Source: Actinomycetota bacterium
GTDB taxonomy: Bacteria > Actinomycetota > Thermoleophilia > Gaiellales > Gaiellaceae
Assembly (NCBI GenBank): GCA_004366385.1
Contig: ML178785.1
Span: forward strand, 1-64,000
Length of the DNA stretch: 64,000 bases
Direction: 5' to 3'
The position numbers and the translations under genes were made by a program. How positions within the stretch are numbered: position 1 is the stretch's first letter; each line of letters starts with the position of its first letter. Below, in pieces: positions 46,766 through 55,875 of this stretch. The notes beneath the pieces are model-generated. The model saw only the letters and a program-made list of their open reading frames with translations, did no database searches and was not told where the DNA came from.

Positions 46766-47784
46766 AGGTCCGCCGTGCGACCCCTGCCGACTACGACGCG
46801 GTTGCCGAGCTCTGGAAGGAGTTCGACCACGAGGTCCCGCCGCCGACTCACGAGGGGCCGCACGACCTCGAGAAGGAGCTCGCCGAGATCCGCGAGATCC
46901 TCGCGGGCGAGATCGCGTTCCTCGCTCTCGACGACGACGGGACGCCCGTTGGCTTCGCGCTTACGCGCCGCCGCGCGCCCGGCTTCGGCACGCTCACCGA
47001 CCTCTTCGTGCGCCAGGGCGAGCGCCGCAGCGGCGTCGGCACCGAGCTCATGCGCGAGGTGCTGGCCGCGTTCCGCGAGGAGGGGATCGAGCAGCTCGAC
47101 CTCGAGGTCGTCGCCGCCAACACCGTCGCGCGCTCGCTCTACGCGCGCTGGGGGCTGAAGGAAGAGGTCGTGATCATGGCTGGGCGCGTCGTTGCGCTCG
47201 AGGAGCGGCTCGGGCGGCAGGAGGCGTCTTCGTTCGGCTCGATCCACGTCCAGACGGACGACGTGAGCGGCGTCGTCGAGGCCGTGCGCCAGTTCGTCCC
47301 GCGGCTTCCCGGCGGCTCGCGCGGCTCGATCGTCGCGCCGCCGCGGCACGGCTGGACCGCGGTCTACGACGACGTCTGCGACCGCAACCCGGACATGCTG
47401 CGGCGGCTCGCGAAGGAGCTCTCCGACCGCATGGGCTCGGTCGTGGCGCTGCTCGGCGTCGAGCGGGAGGAGCTCGTGCGCATGATCCTCTTCGAGCACG
47501 GCCGCATCGTCGACGAGTACCTCTCCGTGCCCGAGTTCTACGGCCCGCTGCCGCCCGGCGACGTCGTCGGGCTGGCGGCGAACCCACGCGTCGTCTCGCG
47601 GCTGACAGGCGCCGATCCCGAGGCCGTGCGCCGGATCGCGGTCACCGCCTCGTCGCCCGCAGATCACGCGCCCGCGCGCGAGCTGCTCGCGGAGCTCGCG
47701 GCCGCGATGCGGATCGAGGGCGCGGAGCACGGCTGGTCGGACGCTCCCGAGCTCGAGGGTGCCGAGCGGATCGCGCGCGCGTGA
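46762..47784 (+). CDS. GNAT acetyltransferase with uncharacterised C-terminal domain
   Basis: 340 aa. Residues 1-145 are a GNAT fold: VRRATPADYDAVAELWKEF, acetyl-CoA loop VRQGERRSGVGTELMREVLAAF (R/Q-x2-G-x-G type), and ANTVARSLYARWGLKEE. The remaining 190 or so residues (SIHVQTDDVSGVVEAVRQFVPRL, GSIVAPPRHGWTAVYDDVCDRNPDMLRRLAKEL, VRMILFEHGRIVDEYLSVPEFYG) do not match anything I recognise and look like a separate alpha/beta domain. Substrate unknown. Coupled on both sides by 4-nt overlaps. Confidence 0.83.
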   Translation: MKVRRATPADYDAVAELWKEFDHEVPPPTHEGPHDLEKELAEIREILAGEIAFLALDDDGTPVGFALTRRRAPGFGTLTDLFVRQGERRSGVGTELMREVLAAFREEGIEQLDLEVVAANTVARSLYARWGLKEEVVIMAGRVVALEERLGRQEASSFGSIHVQTDDVSGVVEAVRQFVPRLPGGSRGSIVAPPRHGWTAVYDDVCDRNPDMLRRLAKELSDRMGSVVALLGVEREELVRMILFEHGRIVDEYLSVPEFYGPLPPGDVVGLAANPRVVSRLTGADPEAVRRIAVTASSPADHAPARELLAELAAAMRIEGAEHGWSDAPELEGAERIARA

Positions 47785-48407
47785 AGGTCGTCCTCCTGCA
47801 CGCGTGGCCGCCGGACGAGCGGATGTGGGACCGGCAGGTGGCGACACTGCGCGAAGCCGGGCACGAGCCGGTCGCGCCCAGGCTGTACGGGCGCGGGCCG
47901 TCGATCGACGGCTGGGCGGGGCAGCTGCTCTCCGAGGTGGACGGCCTCTTCGTCGCGGTCGGCGCGTCGATGGGCGGCTACCTCGCGCTCGCACTCGCGC
48001 GGAAGGCGTCTGAGCGCGTCCCGGGCCTGGTCCTCGTCGGCTCGCGGGCCGCCGCCGACGCGCCCGAGCGGCGCGCGTTCCGCGACGAGGTGATCTCGCG
48101 CCTGCGCACCGAGGGCGTCTGGGCGGAGCTCGAGACGGAGGTCGACGCGGAGGACCTCGCCGTTGCGCAGGAGGCGATGCGCGACCGGCCCGACCTCACC
48201 GGCGTCGTCGCGTCGTTCGGAGGGCCGCTGCTCGTCTGTGTCGGCGACGCCGACGAGATCGTCCCCGTGGAGGAGGCGCGCGGGCTCGCGGAGACTGCGC
48301 TCCTCGGCTCGCTCGAGGTCTTCGAGAGTGCAGGCCACCTCCTCGGCCTCGAGCAGCCCGAGCGCTTCGACGCCGTCCTGCTGGAGCTCCTCTCGCAGTG
48401 GACGTGA
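47781..48407 (+). CDS. Alpha/beta hydrolase
   Basis: 208 aa from GTG 47781, which overlaps the previous stop by 4 nt. The N-terminus KVVLLHAWPPDERMWDRQV carries the oxyanion His region, the nucleophile elbow is GASMGGYLAL (G-x-S-x-G), the acid Asp is in VCVGDADEIVPV and the His in SAGHLLGLEQP. A complete catalytic triad is therefore visible. Small single-domain esterase or lipase-like enzyme, substrate unknown. It overlaps the rhodanese gene by 10 nt. Confidence 0.87.
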   Translation: MKVVLLHAWPPDERMWDRQVATLREAGHEPVAPRLYGRGPSIDGWAGQLLSEVDGLFVAVGASMGGYLALALARKASERVPGLVLVGSRAAADAPERRAFRDEVISRLRTEGVWAELETEVDAEDLAVAQEAMRDRPDLTGVVASFGGPLLVCVGDADEIVPVEEARGLAETALLGSLEVFESAGHLLGLEQPERFDAVLLELLSQWT

Positions 48408-48769
48408 CGCTCGCCGAGCTGCGCGCGCGTCTGGACGAGGACGGCCTCACGCTCCTCGACGTGCGCTCGCCGCACGAGTACGCGGGCAAGGCGCGCGCGC
48501 CGTGCGACCCGCGGCACGGCCACATCCCGGGCGCCCGGAACCTCCCGCTGGAGGGGCTGCTGGTCTGCGAGTCGGCGGACGAGGTCCGCGACCTCGTCGC
48601 CCTGCCCGAGGGAACGGAGGTCGTCGCCTACTGCCACAGCGGGAGCCGCTCCGGGATCGCCGCCGAGGTGCTCCGCGCCGCCGGGTACGAGGCGCGGAAC
48701 TACGTCGGCTCCTGGCACGAGTGGTCGCGCGACCCGGCGCTGCCCGTGGAAGCGGGCTCGGCGTCGTGA
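48398..48769 (+). CDS. Rhodanese-domain protein
   Basis: 123 aa single rhodanese domain: LLDVRSPHEYAGKA, GHIPGARNLPL, and the active-site loop VAYCHSGSRSGIAAEVLRAAGY with Cys at about residue 79. It transfers sulfane sulfur, for example from thiosulfate to a thiol acceptor. The insertion PCDPRH before GHIPGA is mildly unusual. GTG 48398 overlaps the hydrolase end by 10 nt, and the antiporter gene follows 7 nt later. Confidence 0.9.
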   Translation: MDVTLAELRARLDEDGLTLLDVRSPHEYAGKARAPCDPRHGHIPGARNLPLEGLLVCESADEVRDLVALPEGTEVVAYCHSGSRSGIAAEVLRAAGYEARNYVGSWHEWSRDPALPVEAGSAS

Positions 48770-48776
48770 GGCGCGC

Positions 48777-50429
48777 GTGGTGATCGTCGCCGCTGTCGCC
48801 GACGACGCCTTCAAGGACGTTGCGGTCATCCTCCTCGTCTCGTCGATCGCCGGGCTGGTCGCCGTGAAGCTCCGGCAGCCGCTGATCGTGGCGTTCGTCG
48901 TGGTCGGCGTGCTCGTCGGCCCGAGCGCGCTCGGCATCGTCCAGCCGGGCGACGCGCTCGAGCTCCCGGCCGCCCTCGGTGTTGCGATCCTCCTCTTCGT
49001 CGTCGGTCTGCGCCTCGACCTGCACGTGGTGCGCTCGCTCGGCGCGGTGGCGCTCGTCGTCGGCTGCGTGCAGGTGGCCGTGATCACGGCCGGCGGGGCG
49101 GGCCTCGCGCTTGCGCTCGGGCTGTCGCCGGCGGCTGCGCTCTACGTCGGGATCGGGCTGGCCTTCTCGAGCACGATCGTCGTCGTCAAGCTCCTCTCCG
49201 ACCGGAAGGAGATCGACGAGCTGCACGGTCGCCTGGCCGTTGGGATCCTCATCGTGCAGGACCTGATCGTCGTCCTCGTGCTCATCGGCGTGACGACCGC
49301 GGGCGAGGAGGGCGAGACCCTCGGCGAGGCGCTTGTGACCGTGACCTTCGGGAGTCTCGCGTTCCTGGCCGTTCTGGTGATCCTCTCCCGTTGGGTGCTC
49401 ACGCCCCTCGTGCACGCGCTCGCGCACGAGTCCGACCTGCTCCTCCTGTTCGCGATCGCCTGGGCGATCGCCCTGGCTGCCGCGGGCGAGGTCTCCGGGT
49501 TGGGGACGGAGGTGGGTGCGTTCCTCGCCGGCGTCTCGCTCGCCTCGACGCCGTACCGGGACGCGATCGCGTCCCGGCTCGTGACCGTGCGCGACGTCTT
49601 GCTCCTGTTCTTCTTCATCGAGCTCGGCTCGCGGCTCGAGCCTGACGAGGCGCTCGACGAGCTGCCGGTCGCCCTCGTGCTCTCGGCGTTCGTCCTACTC
49701 GTCAAGCCGGCCGTCGTGGCCTTCCTGCTCGTCGTGCAGCGGTACCGGAGCCGCGTCTCGATCGAGACTGGGCTGACGCTCGCGCAGATCAGCGAGTTCT
49801 CGCTGATCCTGGCGGCCCTAGGGCTCTCCGTCGGGCACATCGACGAGGAGACGGCCACGCTCATGACGGTCGTCGCGCTCCTGACCATCGCGGTGTCCTC
49901 GTACCTGATCCTGAGCTCCGAGGCCCTCGCGCGCAGGCTGGCCCCGTTCCTGGAGCCGCTCGAGCGTCACGAGCTGCGAGACCTCCCTGAGCTCGAGCTG
50001 GAGGCGGTGCCGGAGGTGGTCGTCTTCGGGCTCGGCCGGTTCGGCGACGGGATCGCGACGGGGCTCCACGAGCGCGGCGTGCGCGTACTCGGCGTCGACT
50101 ACGACCCGATTGCGCTGTCGCGCTTCGCCGAGGGCGGGATCGACGTGTTCTACGGTGACGCAGAGGACCCCGAGCTTGCGGGCGTCCTCCCGCTCCCCGA
50201 GTCCGGGTGGGTTGTGAGCACGATGCGGCGCGTGGACGCGAATCTCGCCCTGCTGACGGCGCTCGACCAACACGGGTACCGGGGCCGGCGCGCCGTCGCC
50301 GCGCACCGGGTCGCGGACGCGGAGCGGCTGCGGGAGGCCGGGGCGGACGAGGTCTTCCTCCCGTACGCGGCAGCGGCGAAGGAGGTCGTCGAGCTCGTGA
50401 CGAGGTCGGCCGAGGTCGACGTGGCCTAG
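48777..50429 (+). CDS. KefB-type CPA2 cation/proton antiporter with TrkA-N domain
   Basis: 550 aa. About 12 membrane helices (residues 1 to about 385) with CPA2 motifs PLIVAFVVVGVLVGPSALG, FVVGLRLDLHVVRSLG, GIGLAFSSTIVVVKLLSDR and LTLAQISEFSLILAALGL. The cytoplasmic end is a TrkA-N/RCK domain (VVVFGLGRFGDGIATGLHERGVRVLGVDYDP) that senses NAD(H) or nucleotide. No TrkA-C domain follows. Exports K+ or Na+ for protons. Start GTG 48777; its 3' end overlaps the convergent amidotransferase by 4 nt. Confidence 0.9.
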   Translation: MVIVAAVADDAFKDVAVILLVSSIAGLVAVKLRQPLIVAFVVVGVLVGPSALGIVQPGDALELPAALGVAILLFVVGLRLDLHVVRSLGAVALVVGCVQVAVITAGGAGLALALGLSPAAALYVGIGLAFSSTIVVVKLLSDRKEIDELHGRLAVGILIVQDLIVVLVLIGVTTAGEEGETLGEALVTVTFGSLAFLAVLVILSRWVLTPLVHALAHESDLLLLFAIAWAIALAAAGEVSGLGTEVGAFLAGVSLASTPYRDAIASRLVTVRDVLLLFFFIELGSRLEPDEALDELPVALVLSAFVLLVKPAVVAFLLVVQRYRSRVSIETGLTLAQISEFSLILAALGLSVGHIDEETATLMTVVALLTIAVSSYLILSSEALARRLAPFLEPLERHELRDLPELELEAVPEVVVFGLGRFGDGIATGLHERGVRVLGVDYDPIALSRFAEGGIDVFYGDAEDPELAGVLPLPESGWVVSTMRRVDANLALLTALDQHGYRGRRAVAAHRVADAERLREAGADEVFLPYAAAAKEVVELVTRSAEVDVA

Positions 50430-51121
50430 CGTCCCACGCCGGCGGCGGTGTCGAGGAAGGCGCCGCAGAGCCGGCGGCCGTGCTCGTTCCACGCCTGCAT
50501 CCGCTGCTCCCCCTCGGTGAGGAAGTCCTCGGGCGCCATCGGCAGCTCGGCCTCCTCCTCGGCGATCCAGGTGCGCAGCATCGGCAAGGTCGCCTCCGCG
50601 TGGAACTGGAGCCCCCACGCGTGCGCGCCGAGGCGGAACGCCTGCGTGCAGCGCGCGCTCCGCGCGAGCTCGGTTCCTCCTTCCGGGACGGCGTAGGTGT
50701 AGTGGTGCCACTGGAGCGCGTGCGTCGTCGGTGGGAGCGTGCCGACGACGGGGTCGGCTCGACCCTCGGGCGTCAGCTCGATCTCCAGCCAGCCGATCTC
50801 GGGCTCGGGCGCCGGCCCGACCCAGGCGCCGGCCGCGCGCGCGAGCATCTGCGCGCCGAGGCACACGCCGAGCGTCGGCACCTCGTGCTCGAGCGCCGCG
50901 ACCAGGAACTCCGCCTCGCCCGCGAGCCAGTGGAAGTCCTCGTCCTGATCCGGGTGCATCGAGCCGCCGAAGACCATCACGGCGTCGTACGCCGAGGGCG
51001 GCTGCGGCCGCCCTCCGAGCGGGACCTCCCAGCGCTCGAGCCGGTGCCCCGCGGCCTCGACGCTCTCCTCGAAGACGCCGCCGGGGACGTTCGGGCCGTG
51101 GGTGACGGAGAGCACGCGCAT
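50426..51121 (-). CDS. Class I glutamine amidotransferase-like protein
   Basis: 231 aa GATase1 fold. The nucleophile elbow is LGVCLGAQMLARAAGA (Cys about residue 87) and the His/Glu pair is in AWGLQFHAEATLPML. VFGGSMHPDQDEDFHWL resembles the GuaA-like stand-alone group. Such proteins hydrolyse glutamine or gamma-glutamyl compounds; the partner synthase is not adjacent, so the role is open. Start ATG 51121; TAGAGT (minus, 51131-51136) lies 9 nt upstream. Confidence 0.85.
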   Translation of the reverse strand: MRVLSVTHGPNVPGGVFEESVEAAGHRLERWEVPLGGRPQPPSAYDAVMVFGGSMHPDQDEDFHWLAGEAEFLVAALEHEVPTLGVCLGAQMLARAAGAWVGPAPEPEIGWLEIELTPEGRADPVVGTLPPTTHALQWHHYTYAVPEGGTELARSARCTQAFRLGAHAWGLQFHAEATLPMLRTWIAEEEAELPMAPEDFLTEGEQRMQAWNEHGRRLCGAFLDTAAGVGR

Positions 51122-51146
51122 CGAGGGGCGACTCTAGCGCCCGGCC

Positions 51147-51175
51147 TGTGGAACGAAAGTCGCACTCTTGTCGCA
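51147..51175 (+). repeat. 29-nt intergenic repeat, copy A
   Basis: Begins TGTGG and ends CGCACTCTTGTCGCA. Aligned without gaps to 51264-51292 and 57447-57475; the last 15 bases vary at only two positions across the three copies. It lies in the 212-nt gap between two minus-strand genes, with no coding potential. Confidence 0.75.
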
Positions 51176-51181
51176 GGAAGT

Positions 51182-51196
51182 CGGTGTCTGACACCG
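51182..51196. repeat. 15-bp palindrome CGGTGTCTGACACCG
   Basis: Perfect 7-bp arms around a central T, between copies A and B of the 29-nt repeat. Its odd-length form (arm-T-GAC arm) parallels AGGGTCTGACCCT at 57504-57516 in the other repeat-bearing gap. Confidence 0.75.
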
Positions 51197-51263
51197 GGGG
51201 AGGGCGCTGAGCACGGAGTCGTGCGGTGCCCGGGCGGTGGACTGTCGGTTGCGGACGGTTCCC

Positions 51264-51292
51264 TGTGGGGAGATCGGCGCACTCTTGTCGCA
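51264..51292 (+). repeat. 29-nt intergenic repeat, copy B
   Basis: Same orientation as copy A, 117 nt downstream. It shares with copy C the GATCGGCGCACTCT segment. The sequence between A and B has no gene. Confidence 0.75.
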
Positions 51293-51333
51293 CTCGCGGG
51301 CGCGGGCGGCTGTGGACAACCCTCCCTAGCGGG

Positions 51334-52197
51334 TCAGAACAGCGTCGGCTCACGCGGCGGAGGCTCGATGCCGCCTGCGGACGGGATCCCCGCCTCGTCG
51401 AGCAGGCCGCGGAGCAGCTGCGCGCTCCGCGGAGCGAAGTCGTCGCGGTTGTTGTTGAACATGGCGTAGACCTCGTCCGCCTCGCCCGCGAGGCGCTCCA
51501 GCTCCGGCACCCACTCCGAGAGCTCCTCCTCCGCGTACAGCCAGTCGAAGCGGTCGGAGGACTTCCCGCCGCGGATGTTCCACGTCTTCACGTTGCGGCC
51601 GTGGAAGCGGACGTACGCGACCCGGTGCGTCGCCGCTGCCACCGGCGGGAGCACGTTCGACGCGCGCGTCCGCGGCGCGTCCACCGACACGTACGCGAGC
51701 CCCTCCCGCTCGAGAAACGCGAGCGTGCCCGCGCGCTCGCCCTCCTCCAGCCACGAGCGGTGCCGGAACTCGACGAGCGGCACGAGCGGGTCGAGGAGGG
51801 CCCGCACGCGCGACAGCTCGTCCAGCGCCTCAGCGGACTTCACGAACCGTGGGTGGTACTGGAGCAGGATCCCGCGCAGCTTCCCGGAGAGCTCGAGCGG
51901 GGCGATCGACGCACGGAAGTCCGCGAACGCGCGCTCCTGCTCGGCCTCCTCGTGCCGCGTCAGCGACGCGTGCGCCTTCACGTGGAAGACGAACTCGGGC
52001 GGCGTGCGCTGCGCCCAGCGGCCGGTCACGTCGGGGTCGGGCAGGTGGTAGAAGGGCGAGTCGATCTCGACCGTGTCGAACCGCTCCGCGTAGTACGCGA
52101 GCCGCGCTTTCCCCGTCGAGACCCCGCGCGGGTACCACGTCTTCACGAGCCCCTCGTCGGCGAACGAGCACGTCCCCAGGCGCACGGTTGCGGGCAC
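51334..52197 (-). CDS. DUF72 (YecE-like) protein
   Basis: 287 aa TIM-barrel-like protein of the DUF72 family: VRLGTCSFADEGLVKTWYPRGV at the start, LAYYAERFDTVEIDSPFYHLP, FVFHVKAHASLTRHE, VEFRHRSWLEEGE, YVRFHGRN and a final YAMFNNNRDDFAPRSA. The biochemical function of the family is unknown to me. Start GTG 52197 with TACTGT (minus, 52204-52209) 6 nt upstream. The 212-nt gap on its downstream side carries repeats. Confidence 0.88.
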   Translation of the reverse strand: MPATVRLGTCSFADEGLVKTWYPRGVSTGKARLAYYAERFDTVEIDSPFYHLPDPDVTGRWAQRTPPEFVFHVKAHASLTRHEEAEQERAFADFRASIAPLELSGKLRGILLQYHPRFVKSAEALDELSRVRALLDPLVPLVEFRHRSWLEEGERAGTLAFLEREGLAYVSVDAPRTRASNVLPPVAAATHRVAYVRFHGRNVKTWNIRGGKSSDRFDWLYAEEELSEWVPELERLAGEADEVYAMFNNNRDDFAPRSAQLLRGLLDEAGIPSAGGIEPPPREPTLF

Positions 52198-52233
52198 GCG
52201 CCCACAGTACGCGGGCCGGCCCGCCCGGAACCG

Positions 52234-53646
52234 CTACTTGGTGACCGGCTGGCGGAGCCCCGGGAGCGACAGCACCGCGTTCCCGACCCGCACGCGCGCC
52301 TTCGCGGGCATCGGCAGGTCGAGGTACGTCGTGTTCGTCTTCGCCTGCGCGAGCGACGACGAGCCGAGCGTGAGCACGAGCCGCGACCCCTTCGGGATCA
52401 CCGTCACCTGCCCGGAGAGCTGGATCGAGACCTTGCGGAGGCCGTTCCGCGTCGGCACGCCGCCCGACCCGAGGACGATCTGCCGCCCCTGCGGCGTGCG
52501 CGCCGTCAGCACCGCCACGAGCCTCGACCACCCGCCGCTCGCCGCGATCGACACCTTCAGCTGCGGCGTCCCGAAGGTCTCGACCTGCGCCCGCAGCGGC
52601 GCCGAGCGGCGCACGACGCGCCCCTTCGGCGCGAAGGTCGTCACGCCCGGGAAGGCAACCGTCGTCGTCTTGAGGAGAGGGAGGGCCGCCCGCCGCACGG
52701 CCGTCCCCGGGAACGTCGCCGGCGCGATCGAGACCGACGTCGGCACGGTGCAGCCGAGGCCGCGCAGGTGGCAGTCGAGCCAGACGCGGACCTCGTTCAG
52801 CAGCGCGGGCGTGTCGGCGGCGGGGAAGCTCGAGGGCGGGTGCCCGTGCAGCCCCACGTACAGGCCTTTCGGCCCGAGCAGGCGCTGGAAGGCCCTCGTC
52901 CCGTGCTCCATCCCGAACAGGAAGTCGCGGCGCCCCTGCGCGATGAACACGGGCGCTGTCACCTGCCCGAGCCGCGAGAAGCTCGAGCGCTCCGCGGCCC
53001 AGGGACGTGCGGCAGCCGTGCTCCCCGCGAGCGCGGCCGCGAAGACGGGCGCCAGCGACGGGTCGCGCCGCGCCTCCGGGATCGCCGCCGCGAGCGCCGC
53101 CACCGTCCCCGATCTCACGAGCCCCTGCGGCATCAGCGCCGCCGCGAGGTCGGTCCAGCTCTGCACCGCCACCACCGCGCCCCAGGGCACGCCGGCGACG
53201 AGGGAGTTGAGCGCGATCCCGCCGCCGTAGGAGATCCCCCAGGCGGCGATCCGCGTCGGCGCGATCCCGGGTTGCGCGGCGAGCCACGCGTGCACGGCGC
53301 GCGCGTCCGCGACGTCCCGCGACCCGGCGAAGCCGGCGAGCCCGCCCGACTGGCCGTGCCCGCGCGCGTCGATCGTCAGGACGACGTAGTCCTTCTCGAC
53401 GAGCCCGTACGCCGTCGCGAAGGTGTTCACCTGCTCGCGGTTCCCGGCGAGCCCGTGGAAGAGCACGACCGCGGGCCAGCCGCCGGCGGGTTGAGCCCCG
53501 CCCGGCGTGTAGAGCGTGGCCGCGATGGGGACGCCGTCGTCCATGGGGATGACGACGTCCTGCCGCGCGAGCGGCGCGCCGGCCGCCTGCGCGGCGAAGA
53601 GCACGAGCGCGGCGACGGCGGTGCCGAGGATCCCGATCCGCGTCAC
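52234..53646 (-). CDS. Secreted alpha/beta hydrolase (CocE/dienelactone-hydrolase-like)
   Basis: 470 aa. Signal peptide (IGILGTAVAALVLFAAQAAGA), then an alpha/beta-hydrolase domain: VVLFHGLAGNREQV, LTIDARGHGQSGG, nucleophile AAWGISYGGGIAL, acid region VFIAQGRRDFLFG and His in GLHGHPPSSF. The last 170 or so residues form a beta-rich C-terminal domain like that of X-Pro dipeptidyl-peptidase/CocE enzymes. Probable extracellular esterase or peptidase. The TACCCT hexamer (minus, 53653-53658) is 6 nt before GTG 53646, so I prefer that over GTG 53649. Confidence 0.83.
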   Translation of the reverse strand: MTRIGILGTAVAALVLFAAQAAGAPLARQDVVIPMDDGVPIAATLYTPGGAQPAGGWPAVVLFHGLAGNREQVNTFATAYGLVEKDYVVLTIDARGHGQSGGLAGFAGSRDVADARAVHAWLAAQPGIAPTRIAAWGISYGGGIALNSLVAGVPWGAVVAVQSWTDLAAALMPQGLVRSGTVAALAAAIPEARRDPSLAPVFAAALAGSTAAARPWAAERSSFSRLGQVTAPVFIAQGRRDFLFGMEHGTRAFQRLLGPKGLYVGLHGHPPSSFPAADTPALLNEVRVWLDCHLRGLGCTVPTSVSIAPATFPGTAVRRAALPLLKTTTVAFPGVTTFAPKGRVVRRSAPLRAQVETFGTPQLKVSIAASGGWSRLVAVLTARTPQGRQIVLGSGGVPTRNGLRKVSIQLSGQVTVIPKGSRLVLTLGSSSLAQAKTNTTYLDLPMPAKARVRVGNAVLSLPGLRQPVTK

Positions 53647-53720
53647 CACCCCAGGGTAGAGGCCGTTTGTCAGCAGGAGGTGAGGGATGCCCGCGGGGCC
53701 CGGCCGTAGTATCCGGCCGA

Positions 53721-54542
53721 ATGGACACGCGCCCGATCGGCGTCTTCGACTCGGGCATGGGCGGGCTGACCGTCCTGCACGAGTGCCTGGTCACCCTCCC
53801 GCAGGAGGACTACGTGTACCTCGGCGACGGGGCGCGCCTGCCGTACGGGCCGCGTCCGCTCGACGAGATCCGCCGCTTCGCCGCGGAGATCGCCGGCTAC
53901 CTGGAGAGCCTCGGCGTGAAGCTCGTCGTCGCGGCCTGCAACTCGGCGACCGCGGCCGCGCTCCCCGACCTCCAGCGGCGGCTGTCCGTCCCGGTCGTCG
54001 GCGTGCTCGCGCCGGAGGCGCACGCGGCGGTGCTCGCCACGCGCAACCGCCGCATCGGGCTCCTCGCGACGGAGGCCACGGTCGCGAGCGGCCGCTACGC
54101 CGAGCTCGTACACGCGCTCGACGCGGGCGCGGAGGTCGTCCCGGTGGCGTGCCCGCGCCTCGTCCCGCTGATCGAGGGCGACGACCCCTTCGGCGAGGAG
54201 ACGGCCGAGGCGGTGCGCGAGTACGCGGCGCCGCTGCGCGAGGCCGGCGTCGACACGGTGATCCTCGGCTGCACGCACTACCCGCTCATCCGCCCGGTGC
54301 TCCAGCGCGTGTTCGGGCGCGGCGTCACGCTCGTCTTCTCCGCGGAGGAGACCGCGCGCGAGGTCGCGGAGCTCCTCGAGCGGCGCGGGATCGGGAACGG
54401 CGAGGGGCGGGAGGGCGGGTGCCGCTTCCTCACGACCGGCGACACCGCGCTCTTCCGCGAGATGGGGCGGCGCTTCCTCCAGCTGCCGATCGCGTCGGTC
54501 GAGCGCGTCGAGCTCGCGGCGCTCGAGGCGGCGGCGGCATGA
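53721..54542 (+). CDS. murI: Glutamate racemase
   Basis: 273 aa. Makes D-glutamate for peptidoglycan. The two catalytic Cys are in [12 protein letters not shown] (about 73) and [13 protein letters not shown] (about 184); [14 protein letters not shown] opens the protein and [10 protein letters not shown] follows. I start at ATG 53721; an upstream TTG (53667) would add 18 unlikely residues. TAGTAT (53707-53712) lies 8 nt before the ATG. First gene of a murI-rph-rdgB group; the stop overlaps the rph ATG by 4 nt. Confidence 0.95.
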   Translation: MDTRPIGVFDSGMGGLTVLHECLVTLPQEDYVYLGDGARLPYGPRPLDEIRRFAAEIAGYLESLGVKLVVAACNSATAAALPDLQRRLSVPVVGVLAPEAHAAVLATRNRRIGLLATEATVASGRYAELVHALDAGAEVVPVACPRLVPLIEGDDPFGEETAEAVREYAAPLREAGVDTVILGCTHYPLIRPVLQRVFGRGVTLVFSAEETAREVAELLERRGIGNGEGREGGCRFLTTGDTALFREMGRRFLQLPIASVERVELAALEAAAA

Positions 54543-55261
54543 GGGGAGACGGCCGCCGCCCGCACGACCTCCGCCCGCTCGACGTCAGGCTCGACTTCAT
54601 CGAGCAGGCGCACGGCTCCGTGCTCTACGGGCAGGGGAGGACGCTCGTCCTCTGCACCGCGACCGTCGAGGAGGGCGTCCCGCGCTGGCTCAAGGGCCAG
54701 GGGCGCGGGTGGATGACGGCGGAGTACTCCATGCTTCCCGCGTCCACCGGCGAGCGCACGCCGCGCGCCGTCTCGCGCGGGCGGCCGGACGGGCGCACGG
54801 TCGAGATCCAGCGGCTCATCGGCCGCGCGCTGCGGGCCGTGTGCGACTTCGGGGCGCTCGGCGAGCGGACGCTCTGGCTCGACTGCGACGTCCTCCAGGC
54901 CGACGGCGGCACACGCTGCGCCTCGATCACCGGCGCGTGGATCGCCGCGCGCCGCGCCCTCGACCGCTTCGGCTTCGGGAAGGCGCTGCCCGGGTCGATC
55001 GCGGCGGTGTCGGTCGGCATCGTCGAGGGCGAGGCCGTGCTCGACCTCGACTACGAGGAGGACTCGAGCGCGGAGACGGACATGAACGTCGTGATGACCG
55101 GCGAGGGCGCGCTCGTCGAGGTGCAGGCGACGGCCGAGCGCGACCCCTTCTCGCGCGACCTCCTCGACGAGCTGCTCGACCTCGCGGCGGGCGGCATCGA
55201 GTCGCTGACGGCGGCGCAGCTCGAGGCGGCGGCCGCGCCGCGCGCCGACGTGTCGAGCTGA
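54539..55261 (+). CDS. rph: Ribonuclease PH
   Basis: 240 aa phosphorolytic 3'-5' exoribonuclease that trims tRNA 3' ends. Family blocks: [118 protein letters not shown]. The length and both RNase PH subdomains are normal. ATG 54539 overlaps the murI stop. A copy of the dispersed palindrome begins 3 nt after its stop codon. Confidence 0.97.
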   Translation: MRGDGRRPHDLRPLDVRLDFIEQAHGSVLYGQGRTLVLCTATVEEGVPRWLKGQGRGWMTAEYSMLPASTGERTPRAVSRGRPDGRTVEIQRLIGRALRAVCDFGALGERTLWLDCDVLQADGGTRCASITGAWIAARRALDRFGFGKALPGSIAAVSVGIVEGEAVLDLDYEEDSSAETDMNVVMTGEGALVEVQATAERDPFSRDLLDELLDLAAGGIESLTAAQLEAAAAPRADVSS

Positions 55262-55263
55262 CC

Positions 55264-55282
55264 TTGTGGCTCAGAGCCACAA
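55264..55282. repeat. Dispersed palindrome, copy 7
   Basis: Exact TTGTGGCTCAGAGCCACAA around A at 55273, between rph (stop 55261) and rdgB (start 55308) inside a likely operon. In a read-through transcript it would form a hairpin 26 nt before the rdgB start codon. Confidence 0.95.
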
Positions 55283-55307
55283 AGTTGCCTCCCGCCGCGC
55301 AGCGCCC

Positions 55308-55856
55308 GTGAGGCTCCTCCTCGCCTCACGGAACGAGAACAAGCTCCGCGAGCTGCGTGCCGCGCTCCCCGAGTGGGAGGTCGAGCTGCTCGACGCTCCC
55401 GACGAGCCCGCCGAGGATGGCGAGACCTTCCTCGAGAACGCGCGGATCAAGGCGCGGCACGGCCGCGCGCACGCCGCGCAGGGGGACTGGGTCGCGGGCG
55501 AGGACTCCGGGATCGAGGTGGACGCGCTCGGCGGCAGGCCGGGCGTGCACTCGGCGCGCTGGGCGGAGGACGGAGTCGCGCGGCTGCTCGCGGAGCTGGA
55601 GGACGTGGAGGACCGGCGTGTGCGCTACGTCTGCGAGCTCGTCGTCGTCTCGCCAGGCGGCGCGGAGATCGCGGTGCGCGGCGAGCTCGAGGGCGCCGTC
55701 GCGACGGCGCCGAGGGGAGACGAGGGCTTCGGCTACGACCCGATCTTTCTCCCGCTCGGCGAGTCGCGCACGGTGGCCGAGCTCGGGAACGGGTGGAAGG
55801 CGCAGCACTCGCACCGGGCGCGCGCCGCGCGGGCGCTCGCGGACGCGCTCGCCTGA
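55308..55856 (+). CDS. rdgB: XTP/dITP pyrophosphatase (RdgB/HAM1)
   Basis: 182 aa NTP pyrophosphatase that removes ITP, dITP and XTP. The start VRLLLASRNENKLRELRAAL carries the SxNxxK nucleotide site; WVAGEDSGIEVDALGGRPGVHSARW has the metal Asps, and GDEGFGYDPIFLPLG the base-binding FGYDP. GTG 55308 is the real start: the longer in-frame ORF from 55266 reads through the palindrome (as AQSHKV) and is not family-like. Adjacent to rph, a common pairing. Confidence 0.95.
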   Translation: MRLLLASRNENKLRELRAALPEWEVELLDAPDEPAEDGETFLENARIKARHGRAHAAQGDWVAGEDSGIEVDALGGRPGVHSARWAEDGVARLLAELEDVEDRRVRYVCELVVVSPGGAEIAVRGELEGAVATAPRGDEGFGYDPIFLPLGESRTVAELGNGWKAQHSHRARAARALADALA

Positions 55857-55875
55857 GCGTGGTAGCGTCGCGCCG

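Noticed and set aside
53667..53720. Upstream TTG start for murI
   Set aside because: It adds an unlikely peptide; ATG 53721 gives [15 protein letters not shown] and has a -10-like hexamer just before it.
55266..55307. rdgB extended upstream through the palindrome (AQSHKV...)
   Set aside because: RdgB homologs start at the LLLASRNENK strand; GTG 55308 gives exactly that.
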